64,000 nt of DNA from NCBI RefSeq assembly GCF_018263855.1, contig NZ_CP073318.1, forward strand, positions 4,588,001 through 4,652,000. Reading direction: 5' to 3'. This document shows, one piece after another, positions 1-8,071 of the stretch. The notes below the pieces were generated by a model. It was given only the letters and a program-made list of their open reading frames with translations, ran no database searches and was not told the DNA's origin. A program made the translations under genes and the position numbers. Source of the DNA: Kutzneria sp. CA-103260 (GTDB lineage Bacteria; Actinomycetota; Actinomycetes; Mycobacteriales; Pseudonocardiaceae). Numbering within the stretch: position 1 is the stretch's first letter; every line of letters begins with the position of its first letter.

Positions 1-102
1 CAGGGTGAGCGGTCCTCGGGTTGCCTCCTGGAGCCGGTCGAGCAGCCGTGGCCGTAGCACCACCCGCGACCGGATCTCGGCGACCCGGAGTTTGGCCGAC
101 AT
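1..102 (-). CDS. 5' end of a MalT/LuxR-family ATP-dependent regulator (cut by window edge)
   Basis: Reading leftward from an ATG at 102 gives 34 codons open to the window edge. The peptide contains LRPRLLDRLQEATRGPLTL, which matches the segment just before the Walker A loop in large MalT/LuxR-type STAND regulators (usually RPRLLDRLD...GPLTLVSAPAGFGKT). Such proteins bind ATP and carry a C-terminal LuxR helix-turn-helix. Only the lead-in is visible, so the P-loop and DNA-binding domain cannot be checked. An in-frame GTG 8 codons upstream is an alternative start. No strong ribosome binding site is visible. Confidence 0.5.
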   Translation of the reverse strand, partial: MSAKLRVAEIRSRVVLRPRLLDRLQEATRGPLTL

Positions 103-419
103 CAGCGGATCGCCGCCGGGAGTCACGGCGTACGCAGCGGCAGTCTCGGCACACACCTCAATTCACCCGCCTGATCGTCGTCGTCGAGAAGGACCAGCGG
201 TCGCGTCGCGGTGCCCGGCCGAGGCCGAGTCTGCTGTCCGCCACCACCTGATACATCACCTCACACGAATGACGTTGAGCGGTGTCAGGCCGGCGTGGAA
301 AAAGGTTCGTGTCGCAACGAGTGCGGTCATGCGCCGCGGATGAGGCGCCGCGCGCCCCCGGCGGCTGGCATGGACCCGGAAGCCGGCCCGCACCGGGACG
401 GCGGAAGGGAGTGCGAGTC
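103..419. other. Intergenic region between divergent genes
   Basis: This stretch of 317 bases separates the leftward regulator fragment from the rightward DUF1269 gene. It should hold both promoters. Open frames here overlap each other without family resemblance. A purine-rich GGAAGGGAG at 401-409 is the ribosome binding site of the gene starting at 420. I see no RNA gene or clear repeat. Confidence 0.4.
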
Positions 420-989
420 ATGGCGACGTTGGTGGCCATCGGATATCCCGACGAGGACACTGCCGCGGCGGCCGCGGCGGAGGTCCAGCGCCTCGCGGCC
501 GACCTGGTGATCGAGCCGGACGCCGTCGCGGTGGTCAGCCGGGACGCCGACGGCGGGTTCCACACCACGACCAATCACCACAGCGTGGCGGGTGGCGCGA
601 CCTGGGGAATGTTCTGGGGCCTGCTGTTCGGGCTGCTGTTGTTCGTGCCGTTCCTGGGCATGGCGGTCGGCGCCGGTCTCGGCGTGCTGCTGGGCAAGGT
701 GGAGAAGTCCGGCATCGGCAAGCAGTTCCAGCACCAGGTGCAGGACATGCTCCAGCCGGGCACGTCGGCGCTGTTCCTGATCGTGGAACGGGCCACGCCG
801 GACAAGGCGGTCGCCGCGCTGGGCCGGTTCGGCGGCACGGTGCTCAAGTCCTCGCTGCCGGAGCAGGCCGAGGTCCAGCTCCAGACCGCGCTGCACGGCG
901 AGCCGGCCGGGCAGCACACCGAGCCGGCCGGACAGCACACCCGGCCGTCCGGACAGCACGCGCGGCCGGCCGCCGACCCGGCGCGCTGA
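420..989 (+). CDS. DUF1269-family membrane protein with Pro-Ala-Gly-Gln-His tail repeats
   Basis: This 189-residue protein has the DUF1269 layout (COG4803): an N-terminal alpha/beta stretch starting MATLVAIGYPDEDTA, a Gly-rich hydrophobic hairpin at about residues 58-92 and a C-terminal mixed domain ending near 155. Residues about 160-182 are a low-complexity tail with three 7-residue units of the EPAGQHT type, ending Ala/Pro/Arg-rich. The family is thought to be membrane associated and its function is unknown. The ATG at 420 follows GGAAGGGAG. The next gene (1004) is 14 bases downstream and of a related type, so the two are probably co-transcribed. Confidence 0.85.
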   Translation: MATLVAIGYPDEDTAAAAAAEVQRLAADLVIEPDAVAVVSRDADGGFHTTTNHHSVAGGATWGMFWGLLFGLLLFVPFLGMAVGAGLGVLLGKVEKSGIGKQFQHQVQDMLQPGTSALFLIVERATPDKAVAALGRFGGTVLKSSLPEQAEVQLQTALHGEPAGQHTEPAGQHTRPSGQHARPAADPAR

Positions 990-1003
990 GGGAGGGAGCG
1001 GAC

Positions 1004-1555
1004 ATGGCGATCGGTCCGGTGGAGCTGCTCGTGCTGGGGTTCCGGCATCCCGACTTCCGGGGAGAGGTCCTCGCCGAGCTGGACCGGCTGCGGTCCAGCG
1101 ACACCATCCGGGTGATCGACGCGGTGATCGTGCACAAGGACGAGACCGGCCGGGTCGGCGTCGAGCACCTGACCAACCTGACCCGGGCGGAAGGCATCGA
1201 GCTGGGCGGCAAGATCGGCGCGCTGGTCGGCCTCGGCGCCGAGGGCGAGGCCGGCGCCGTGGCGGGCATGGTGGCCGGCACCCGCGCCGCGGGCCGGGAA
1301 GGGGTACGTGTGTTCCGGGACGAGCAGGTGTGGGACATCCTCGCGGAGATCCCGAACGACTCGGCGGCCACGCTGCTGCTGGTGGAGCACCACTGGGCGG
1401 TGCCGCTGCGGGACGCCCTGCTGCGCACCGGCGGCTTCCGCGTCGGCGACGTGTTCATCAGCCCGTTCGACCTGGTCGACATCGGCCTGACCACCCGTCA
1501 GGAGGCCGAACAGCTCACCAGCCTGGATTCCCCGCCGACGGCCGGCGAGCGCTGA
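1004..1555 (+). CDS. DUF6325-family protein
   Basis: The 183-residue protein opens MAIGPVELLVLGFRHPDF and has the DUF6325 pattern: an alpha/beta N-terminal segment with Asp and Glu ('VIDAVIVHKDETGRV'), a Gly/Ala-rich helical middle (about 65-95) and a C-terminal repeat of the fold ending in a helix. The family is common in actinobacteria next to SHOCT and DUF1269 proteins, and no biochemical role is established. The ribosome binding site GAGGGAGGG lies just before the ATG. It forms a short operon with the DUF1269 gene and converges on the lipoprotein gene. Confidence 0.8.
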   Translation: MAIGPVELLVLGFRHPDFRGEVLAELDRLRSSDTIRVIDAVIVHKDETGRVGVEHLTNLTRAEGIELGGKIGALVGLGAEGEAGAVAGMVAGTRAAGREGVRVFRDEQVWDILAEIPNDSAATLLLVEHHWAVPLRDALLRTGGFRVGDVFISPFDLVDIGLTTRQEAEQLTSLDSPPTAGER

Positions 1556-1558
1556 CGG

Positions 1559-1604
1559 CCACACGCCCACCGCCCGCCGGCTCCGGTCGCGCGGGCGGTG
1601 TGGT
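1559..1604. terminator. Hairpin between convergent genes
   Basis: CACCGCCCG at 1568-1576 pairs with CGGGCGGTG at 1592-1600 around a GC-rich loop, and outer bases can add pairs. It lies between the DUF6325 stop (1555) and the lipoprotein stop (1604), so it could end transcription from both sides. There is no T tract. Confidence 0.5.
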
Positions 1605-2071
1605 CACGGGCAGATGTCCGCGGCCTGACGCCTGAGGGTGTCCCAGCCTGCCGACACCGCCGCCAGCTGCGAGCCCAGTTGGGGCAGCGCGGCGCGGACA
1701 CTGGCCGCGTCGGTCAGGCCGGACACGGTGTCGCTCAGGTCGTCGAGACCGGCTCGCAACGCCTGGGCCTGCGGGGCGAGCGTGTTGCCCGCCTGCTGGG
1801 CGACGTCGCCCAACTGGACGTACACCTGGTGCACGGCGGCGTTGAGCCCGTTCGCGCCGACCGCCACGACGTCGAGCGTGCGCAGGCTGTGCACGTCCGA
1901 GCCCAACTGCCGCAACGACTCGCACAGCGCGTCCGAGTGTGTCGTCGACGCGACGCCGGTCGGGGTGCTGGCCGTCGGGGACCCGGGCGTGGCGTCGGCG
2001 CATGCGACCAGCGTGCCCACCAGCAACAGCACCGAGGCCAGCAACGCCCGCCAGACCTGCCTTTCCTCCAT
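1604..2071 (-). CDS. Predicted secreted lipoprotein
   Basis: The 155-residue product has a type II signal peptide: MEERQVWR, a hydrophobic core, then the lipobox L-V-A-C at about residues 21-24. The mature part has a Ser/Thr/Pro linker followed by a helical region with regularly spaced Leu and Ala and a single Cys pair (CESL near the start, ICP at the end). I do not recognise a family. The ATG at 2071 was chosen over an upstream in-frame start because GGAGGA stands 7-12 bases before it and the signal peptide then begins properly. Its function is unknown. It would be anchored to the outer face of the membrane. Confidence 0.75.
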   Translation of the reverse strand: MEERQVWRALLASVLLLVGTLVACADATPGSPTASTPTGVASTTHSDALCESLRQLGSDVHSLRTLDVVAVGANGLNAAVHQVYVQLGDVAQQAGNTLAPQAQALRAGLDDLSDTVSGLTDAASVRAALPQLGSQLAAVSAGWDTLRRQAADICP

Positions 2072-2266
2072 GGCTTCGTCCTCCGTGACGTCGTGGGGAG
2101 ATCCGGGCGGTGCGAGCCTGCCGAGCCGGCGGCGCCGGGTCGTCACCCGGGGCGGATGAGGACCGGCGCCGCGACCACGCGTTCACCCCGGGCGGATGAG
2201 GCATCCTCGGCGACCACGGGCCAGGGTCTGCCGGCGACGACATCGTTACCCGTGAAGGGACGGCAG

Positions 2267-2704
2267 ATGGTGTTGAACAAGACGACGTGGGCCGGCTGGG
2301 TGTTCTTCGCCGGCGTGATGCTGCTGGTGACCGGAGTGCTCAACGTGGTGGAGGGTTTCATCGCCCTCAGCCAGAGCACCCGGGTGGTGATGGTCGAGGA
2401 CAAGCTGTACATGATCGACATCAGCGGCTGGGGCTGGGCACTGGTGATCTTCGGAGCGGTGATGCTCGCGTCCGGGCTCGGCCTGTTCGCGGCCAGCAGC
2501 GCCGCGCGCATCGCCGCGATCGTGATCGTCGGCGTGCACGCCGCCGTGCAGGTGTTCTGGCTCGGCGCGTATCCCGTGTGGTCAATGCTGATGATCGCGC
2601 TGGACACCGTCGTGCTGTACGCGCTCACGGTGCGGTGGCAGGAGGTGCGCACGCAGGACACCAGCTCGGCCACCTCGTTCGGCGACCGCACCAAGGCGAC
2701 CTGA
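2267..2704 (+). CDS. DUF7144-family four-helix membrane protein
   Basis: The 145-residue protein opens MVLNKTTWAGWVFFAGVMLL. It has four predicted membrane helices, a short extracytoplasmic segment with Tyr and Asp ('DKLYMIDISGWGW') after helix 1, and a polar C-terminus. This is the pattern of small actinobacterial membrane proteins of the DUF7144 type. GAAGGGA at 2253-2259 is the ribosome binding site for the ATG at 2267. The next gene starts 3 bases after the stop, so they probably form one transcription unit. The role is unknown. Confidence 0.75.
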   Translation: MVLNKTTWAGWVFFAGVMLLVTGVLNVVEGFIALSQSTRVVMVEDKLYMIDISGWGWALVIFGAVMLASGLGLFAASSAARIAAIVIVGVHAAVQVFWLGAYPVWSMLMIALDTVVLYALTVRWQEVRTQDTSSATSFGDRTKAT

Positions 2705-2707
2705 GGC

Positions 2708-4081
2708 GTGTCGGAGGGCGAGCTCGCCCGGCTGCGGGCCGAGGTGCTGGCGCTGCGGTCCGAGCTGGACGCGCGACGCGCACGCGGTCGACGCCTGGCC
2801 GTCGCACGCCGATGTGCGGCGGCCGTGCTGGTCGTCGTCGCGGCGCTGGGCACTGTGATCGGCATGGTCGGCTCGTGGTCCGCGCTGACCGTGCTGGACA
2901 CCGACCGCTGGGTGGCCACCGTCGCGCCGCTGCCCAAGGAACCCGAGGTGGCCACGGCGATCGCCACGTACACGACGGACCAGGTGTTCCAGGCGGTCGA
3001 CGTGCGGCGGCGGCTGGCCGAGGTGCTGCCCGGCCCGGCCGCCTTCGTGGCCGGGCCGATCACGGGCCAGCTGCACGAGTTCGTGCAGCGCAGCGTCGAC
3101 CAGTTGGTGCGCACGGACCAGTTCCAGAGCCTGTGGGTGGCGGCCAACCGGTTGGTCCACCAGCAGGCTGTGGCGGTGCTGGAGGGCGACAGCCAAGTGA
3201 TCGCGGCCACCGGCGACCAGGTGCGCATCGACCTGCTGCCCGTGGTCAACCAGGTGCTCCGGCAGTTGGAGCAGCAGCTGCCGACGTTCTTCGGACACCG
3301 GCTCGACCTGCCCGACGTGACCAGCGGCGCGGTGCCCCCACGGCTGCGCGCGATCGTCGGCGACGCGCTGGGTGTCACGCTGCCCGAGAACTTCGCCCAG
3401 TTCACCGTCTACCGCGGAGACGAACTGCGCCAGCTGCAACAGGCGGTCGTGCTGGCGAAGCGCTGGCTGTACGGCGTGATCGCGGTGACGGTGGCGGCGT
3501 TCGCCGGCGCGCTGTGGGCGTCGACGGCCCGCCGCCGCACCCTGCTCCAGTTCGGGGTCTGGCTCTCGGTGTGGGTCGTGGCGGTGACGGCGACGATCCG
3601 CGTGGTCAAGGGACAGGTGCTGGCCCAGGTGCCGCCCGGTGTCTACCGATCGGCGGCGGACACCGCCGTCACCGTCGTCTTCTCCGGGCTGCGCCAGAGC
3701 GGATACGTTCTGCTCGTCGCCGGTGCCCTGGTGGCGGCACTCGCCTACCTGACGGGGCCGGGCCGGCTGCCGACCTGGGCGCGGAGCCGGGCGGCCGCCG
3801 GCGGCCGGTGGCTGTGGCTGGCCGCGCGGCCGGCAGCCGCGGCGACCCCGGCCTGGATCCGACGCCACGTCGACCTGCTCCGCATCATGGGCGTCGTCGT
3901 AGCGGCAGTGGTGGCGTCAGTGCTGTCGTCGTGGACCGGATTGCTTGTCGTGGCAACGGTTCTCGGCATGTACGAAGTGCTGCTCACGATCCTCGGTCGT
4001 GGCGGCGGCGCTGCACGGCGCCGAGCAGGACTCGCAGCACCACACCGAGCACCAGAAGGTCACCCACCATCTGGACCGTGA
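2708..4081 (+). CDS. Integral membrane protein of unknown function
   Basis: The 457-residue protein has a cytoplasmic coiled N-terminus (residues 1-30), one membrane helix (about 37-58), a large extracytoplasmic domain of about 200 residues rich in Val/Gln/Leu ('DTDRWVATVAPL', typical of a family of actinobacterial membrane proteins), then three to five helices between about 255 and 440 and a basic tail. The GTG start follows the previous stop by 3 bases. The 3' end overlaps the convergent K+ channel gene by 98 bases. I recognise the general architecture but no assigned function. Confidence 0.7.
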   Translation: MSEGELARLRAEVLALRSELDARRARGRRLAVARRCAAAVLVVVAALGTVIGMVGSWSALTVLDTDRWVATVAPLPKEPEVATAIATYTTDQVFQAVDVRRRLAEVLPGPAAFVAGPITGQLHEFVQRSVDQLVRTDQFQSLWVAANRLVHQQAVAVLEGDSQVIAATGDQVRIDLLPVVNQVLRQLEQQLPTFFGHRLDLPDVTSGAVPPRLRAIVGDALGVTLPENFAQFTVYRGDELRQLQQAVVLAKRWLYGVIAVTVAAFAGALWASTARRRTLLQFGVWLSVWVVAVTATIRVVKGQVLAQVPPGVYRSAADTAVTVVFSGLRQSGYVLLVAGALVAALAYLTGPGRLPTWARSRAAAGGRWLWLAARPAAAATPAWIRRHVDLLRIMGVVVAAVVASVLSSWTGLLVVATVLGMYEVLLTILGRGGGAARRRAGLAAPHRAPEGHPPSGP

Positions 4082-4496
4082 CCACGATCCTGGCCTGCTG
4101 GCTGACCGCGACGATGTCGCCGAAGCCGACCGTGGCGAACACCGTGACGGCGAAGTAGAGCGCGTCGGTCCGGGTCAGCGACTGGTTGAAGCTGCCGGGG
4201 ACGTCGGTGGCCAGCAGGTGGTAGGCCGAGGCGAACACCAGCAGGAACAAGGGAATCGCCACGGCCAGCGCCTGCACCCCCTGGGCCACCGGGCGGGTGG
4301 ATCGCAGGATGGCCCTGGTCTGCCAGACCACCACGCCGACGACCGCGGCCAGCCCCGCGGCGAGCAGGGCGAACGCGCCGACCCCGGCCGGACGGTTCAT
4401 CGGCAGCACGTAGTACAGCGTCACCAGCGCCACGACCGACAGCACGGGCCGGAGGGCCGCCAGCGTGACCCGCCGCAGCATCCGTGTCCGGCTCAC
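3984..4496 (-). CDS. Two-pore-helix potassium channel protein
   Basis: The 170-residue protein has four hydrophobic segments. The last two flank a pore loop carrying the selectivity filter TVGFGD (residues 122-127), the hallmark of the Ion_trans_2 K+ channel family. It would conduct K+ across the cytoplasmic membrane as a tetramer. There is no RCK domain in the chain; the C-terminus is short and basic. The GTG at 4496 was chosen because GGAGGGAGG lies 6-14 bases upstream and upstream codons look non-coding. It converges on, and overlaps, the preceding membrane-protein gene. Confidence 0.85.
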   Translation of the reverse strand: MSRTRMLRRVTLAALRPVLSVVALVTLYYVLPMNRPAGVGAFALLAAGLAAVVGVVVWQTRAILRSTRPVAQGVQALAVAIPLFLLVFASAYHLLATDVPGSFNQSLTRTDALYFAVTVFATVGFGDIVAVSQQARIVVTVQMVGDLLVLGVVLRVLLGAVQRRRHDRGS

Positions 4497-4635
4497 ATCG
4501 ACCTCCCTCCGGAAGTCCCGTCCCGCATGGTATTCGCCGGTCCATCCGCGCGGGAGGAGGCGCCGCGGTCGCGGCGCGGACAGCGTGAACACCTGGCGTG
4601 CGACCGCATGCCAGGCGCCCGACGAGGGAGGCACG

Positions 4636-5040
4636 ATGAATATCGCGCAGTCAAGCGGCTACCCCATGCTGGACGTGTTGTGGACGATGCTGATCGTGTT
4701 CGCCTGGGTGATCTGGTTCTGGCTGCTCATCACCGTCTTCGCCGACCTTTTCCGCCGGCACGACATCTCCGGCTGGGGCAAGGCCGGCTGGACGGTGCTG
4801 GTCATTCTGCTGCCGTTCATCGGTGTGCTGGCGTACCTGATCGTCCAGGGTGGCGCGATGGCGGTGCGGCGCGAGGCGGACGCGATGCAGGTGCGCGGCC
4901 AGTACGACCGGCAGATGCGCTCGGTGTCGGCCGCGGGCGGCCCGGCCGACCAGATCGCCAAGGCCAAGGAGTTGTTGGACAGCGGGGCGATCAGCACCTC
5001 GGAGTACGAGACCCTCAAGCACCGGGCGATGGTGTCGTAG
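4636..5040 (+). CDS. PLDc_N and SHOCT domain membrane protein
   Basis: The 134-residue protein has two membrane helices (about 12-35 and 55-75) in the PLDc_N arrangement, a charged cytoplasmic linker and a C-terminal SHOCT motif ('DQIAKAKELLDSGAISTSEYETLKHR'-type helix-turn-helix, about 103-130). Such proteins are frequent beside DUF6325 genes, and the SHOCT part is thought to mediate oligomerisation. GAGGGAGG at 4624-4631 precedes the ATG. It is divergent from the K+ channel gene and followed by a strong hairpin. Confidence 0.85.
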   Translation: MNIAQSSGYPMLDVLWTMLIVFAWVIWFWLLITVFADLFRRHDISGWGKAGWTVLVILLPFIGVLAYLIVQGGAMAVRREADAMQVRGQYDRQMRSVSAAGGPADQIAKAKELLDSGAISTSEYETLKHRAMVS

Positions 5041-5086
5041 CGACCCGGCGGCCCGGGTGGGCCTCGCGCCCAACGAGGCCGGACAG

Positions 5087-5118
5087 GTGTGGCGCTCCCC
5101 GGCCGGGGAGCGCCACAC
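5087..5118. terminator. Bidirectional terminator hairpin
   Basis: A perfect palindrome: a 14-base arm starting GTGTGGCGCTCCCC pairs with its complement around GGCC. It lies between the convergent SHOCT gene (stop 5040) and the protease gene (stop 5131). It lacks a long T tract. Confidence 0.8.
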
Positions 5119-5130
5119 CGCTGGCCTACG

Positions 5131-7932
5131 TCAGGCTACAAAACCGTTGAAGTGCAAGGAGACTGCGCGGATGCTGCCGGTGTCGACGGCGCCGCCGTCG
5201 ACGACCTTGAACGTCCACGTGCCGTCGACCGAGTCCGTGAGCAGGGAGCCCAGGGTGGTCTGCGGTTTCCAGGAGCCGGTGAAGGGGGCGTTGGCCGAGC
5301 TGACGGTGGAGAAGGCGGTGGCGGCCGAGTCGTCGAAGACGACCTGGCACAGGTTGTGGCCGCCGGCCCCACGACGCTGGAACAGGACGGCGGTGGCCCC
5401 GGAGGGCGAGGTGAGGGTGCCGGTGAGGTCGCCGACGTAGGTGTGGTCGAGGCCGACGGTGGTCGCGCCGGCGGTGGTCGTGCACGAGCTGCCGTCGATG
5501 GAGAAGGTCAGCTTGGAGGCCTGCCCGACGCCGGTGACGGGGATCTGCACGCTGGCCCCGACGGGGCTGTTGTCGGGGATGGCCGCGACGGCGCCGGCGT
5601 AGGCGAAGTCCTGCACCACCGGGGAGGGCTGGCCGATCGGAATCTGGAAGGTCTGGGTGGTCGGCGAGTGCGCGCCGGCGAAGGTGACCTTGGCGGTGAC
5701 GACCACGGGCACGCCCAGCCGCTGGGTGGCGGGCACGGTCAGGGTGAACGAGTTGATCACCGTCTGGCCGGCCTCGATGGTGCCGTAGCGCTTGGACCGG
5801 GGCGCGATGGTGACGCCGGGCGTCGGCGAGTCGACGACGACGCTGGTGGAGGCGGCGGTGCCGTCGCCGCCGTTGTAGACGGGCAGCGTGACGGTGGCGG
5901 TGTCGCCGGGCTTGACGTACGGGGAACCGTTGGGGCCCTTGACGGTCGGCGCCTGGGCGGTGGCCAGCGGCTGCGGGCTGGCGCCGGTGTAGGCCAGCAC
6001 CTTGTCGGCCTGCACGACGCCGTAGCCGGTGCGCTCGTCGACGCCGGGGGCGCCGATGTCGACGGCGGTGGCGGTCAGCGCCTGCCGGATGTCGGCGGGC
6101 GACATGCCGGGGTTGCCGGACAGGATGAGGCCGGCGATGGCGGCGGCGTGCGGGGCGGCGGCGGAAGTGCCGAAGAACGGCGAGAAGCCGGGCACCGAGG
6201 TGGAAACGCCGTCGGCGGCGGTGATGTCGGGCTTCTGTCGGACCACCGGCGCGCCGCCGGCGCCGGCCGGGCTGCCGTCGGCGTTGAAGAAGATCTTGCG
6301 CGGGCCGTCGGAGCTGAACCGCTCGATCTTGGTGCTGGCGCTGAACGCGCCCGGGAACGGGCCGGCCGGGTTCGGCGGGTCGCCGGGCTCCAGCGCCCGC
6401 GGGAAGGCGGCGGCGGCCGGCGCGGCGGCGACGCTGAAGGCGTCCTTGGCCGAGGAGTGGCCGCCGGTCTCACCGGTCGTCACGTACGCCTTGAGCGGAC
6501 CGGAGTCGGTGAACCGGCCGCGCAGCGCCGACAGCGACAGATACTTGTTGTCGCCCTTGAACTTCACGATGGCCAGCCGCTGGTTGCCGGCGGTGGTGCC
6601 GACCCGCTCGTACGGGTCCTGGGTGCCGGTCTGCGGGTTCTGGCTGAACGACACCACGTTTCCGTTGGCGTCCAACAGGTACAGGTCGTAGTCGTCGGTG
6701 GCCGCGCCGATCGGGTCGTTCCACTTCAGCGTGGTCACCACACCGGCCGACCCGGCCGACAGCGGCTCCAGCACCTGGACGTTGCCGGCGCCGGCGGCGA
6801 AGTTGTTGGCACCGCCGGCAAAACGGCCGATGGTCTGGCCGGAGTCGACGTAGTTGCCCTCCCAGTGGCCCGAGGTGCCGTCGCCGACATTGCCCTCGTT
6901 GCCAGCGGAGGAGAAGTACAGCGCGCCGTTCGCGGTCACGTCGTTGACCGCCTGCGCGATCGGGCCGTCCTGGAACACCGGCTCGTCGAAGTAGAAGACG
7001 TCGTCGACGATGACGTCGCAGTGCTCCTGGCTGCGCAGCTTGCGGATGTGGTCAGCGAAGTCAGCGTCGGTGTTGTACGCGGTGGCGAAGCCGAGGGCGG
7101 CGCCGGGCGCGAGGTCATGCAGGATCTCCAGCATCGCGGTGCCCTCGTCGCCGCTGCCTTCGGCGCCGGGCAGCACGTCGACGTCGGGCAGCTCGCCACG
7201 GGCCTGCGAGGCGGCCAGCGAGGACACGCCGTCGGACATGGCGCACAGCTTGACGCCGACGCCAGTCACGCCGTTCTGTTGGCGCGCGGTGTCGGCGGCG
7301 TGCGCGCGGTCGCCCTCGCTGACCACGGCCGCGGCGACACGGGCTCGCATCGAGTCACGGGTGACCTGCTCGACCCGCGCGTCCCGGGTCTGCTTCGAGA
7401 CGGGGTCGGGCGTGTCGGTGGTGCGGCCCGGGGCCGCGCTGTCGGACAGGATCGCGGCACTGGCCGTCAGGATCTGCTTGATGTCATCGCGGGTGGCCAG
7501 TGACTGCACCGCGGACAGCGGCACGTCGGCGCGCACGGTGGCCTCGCGCTGCGACACGTCCTTCACCTGGCCGCCGGCCTTGCGCACGGCGTCGAGGAGC
7601 GCGTCGGAAGTCTTGGTGGCGTGGATGTCGACCGAGACGGTGTCGGCGGCGCCGAACTTCACGCCCGACTTGACGTCGGGCAGCGCGGAGCGGGCCGAAC
7701 GGTCGGTGCGGAGCCTGGTCTCGACGAAAAGCTGACTGTCGACCTTGAGGTCGGTCGCCGACTCGGACGCCTTCAGCTGCTGCAGCGCGGCGATCTGGGC
7801 GACGGCGTTGGCGGGCAGCAGGCCCGGGTTGGGGTGGGGGGCGGCGGTGGCCGGCGCGAAACCGAGCACTGTGGCCAGGCACGCGGCCCCGGCGACTAAC
7901 AGGGTTCTTCTGGGGTGAGCGGATCTGCGCAA
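5131..7932 (-). CDS. Secreted S8-family serine protease with P domain and Glu in place of catalytic His
   Basis: A signal peptide (basic n-region, hydrophobic core, cleavage near ATA-A at about residue 31) is followed by a propeptide-like region and a subtilase domain. Asp234 sits in 'MSDG', Asn345 in 'SSAGNEG' and Ser590 in 'FGTSAAAPH'. At the position of the catalytic His the sequence is 'GDEGTAML' with Glu263, so the set is D-E-N-S. The insertion between Asn and Ser is large (about 240 residues). The C-terminal 130 residues are a proprotein-convertase P domain ('LDHTYVGDLTGTLTSPSG', 'DGTWTFKVVD'). The TTG at 7932 was chosen because GGGAG precedes it and the signal peptide is then of normal length; an in-frame TTG at 7992 gives 953 residues. 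Confidence 0.85.
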   Translation of the reverse strand: MRRSAHPRRTLLVAGAACLATVLGFAPATAAPHPNPGLLPANAVAQIAALQQLKASESATDLKVDSQLFVETRLRTDRSARSALPDVKSGVKFGAADTVSVDIHATKTSDALLDAVRKAGGQVKDVSQREATVRADVPLSAVQSLATRDDIKQILTASAAILSDSAAPGRTTDTPDPVSKQTRDARVEQVTRDSMRARVAAAVVSEGDRAHAADTARQQNGVTGVGVKLCAMSDGVSSLAASQARGELPDVDVLPGAEGSGDEGTAMLEILHDLAPGAALGFATAYNTDADFADHIRKLRSQEHCDVIVDDVFYFDEPVFQDGPIAQAVNDVTANGALYFSSAGNEGNVGDGTSGHWEGNYVDSGQTIGRFAGGANNFAAGAGNVQVLEPLSAGSAGVVTTLKWNDPIGAATDDYDLYLLDANGNVVSFSQNPQTGTQDPYERVGTTAGNQRLAIVKFKGDNKYLSLSALRGRFTDSGPLKAYVTTGETGGHSSAKDAFSVAAAPAAAAFPRALEPGDPPNPAGPFPGAFSASTKIERFSSDGPRKIFFNADGSPAGAGGAPVVRQKPDITAADGVSTSVPGFSPFFGTSAAAPHAAAIAGLILSGNPGMSPADIRQALTATAVDIGAPGVDERTGYGVVQADKVLAYTGASPQPLATAQAPTVKGPNGSPYVKPGDTATVTLPVYNGGDGTAASTSVVVDSPTPGVTIAPRSKRYGTIEAGQTVINSFTLTVPATQRLGVPVVVTAKVTFAGAHSPTTQTFQIPIGQPSPVVQDFAYAGAVAAIPDNSPVGASVQIPVTGVGQASKLTFSIDGSSCTTTAGATTVGLDHTYVGDLTGTLTSPSGATAVLFQRRGAGGHNLCQVVFDDSAATAFSTVSSANAPFTGSWKPQTTLGSLLTDSVDGTWTFKVVDGGAVDTGSIRAVSLHFNGFVA

Positions 7933-8071
7933 CTGGGCTCCCAGGGGTGCGGCGTTGGGCTCACGGCCGGTGATCACCAGCCGTAAGCCCAACGTAAAGT
8001 TTCCGCACGATCACCCACAGCTGCCTTGCGGGTGTCGCCCAAACAGGCCAGTCGTCACGTTTTGTCGAAAA

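Noticed and set aside
5089..7503. 804-residue open frame on the plus strand
   Set aside because: It is the mirror of the S8 protease gene: Gly/Asp/Val-rich, no domain, and it runs opposite a clear gene with signal peptide and catalytic motifs.
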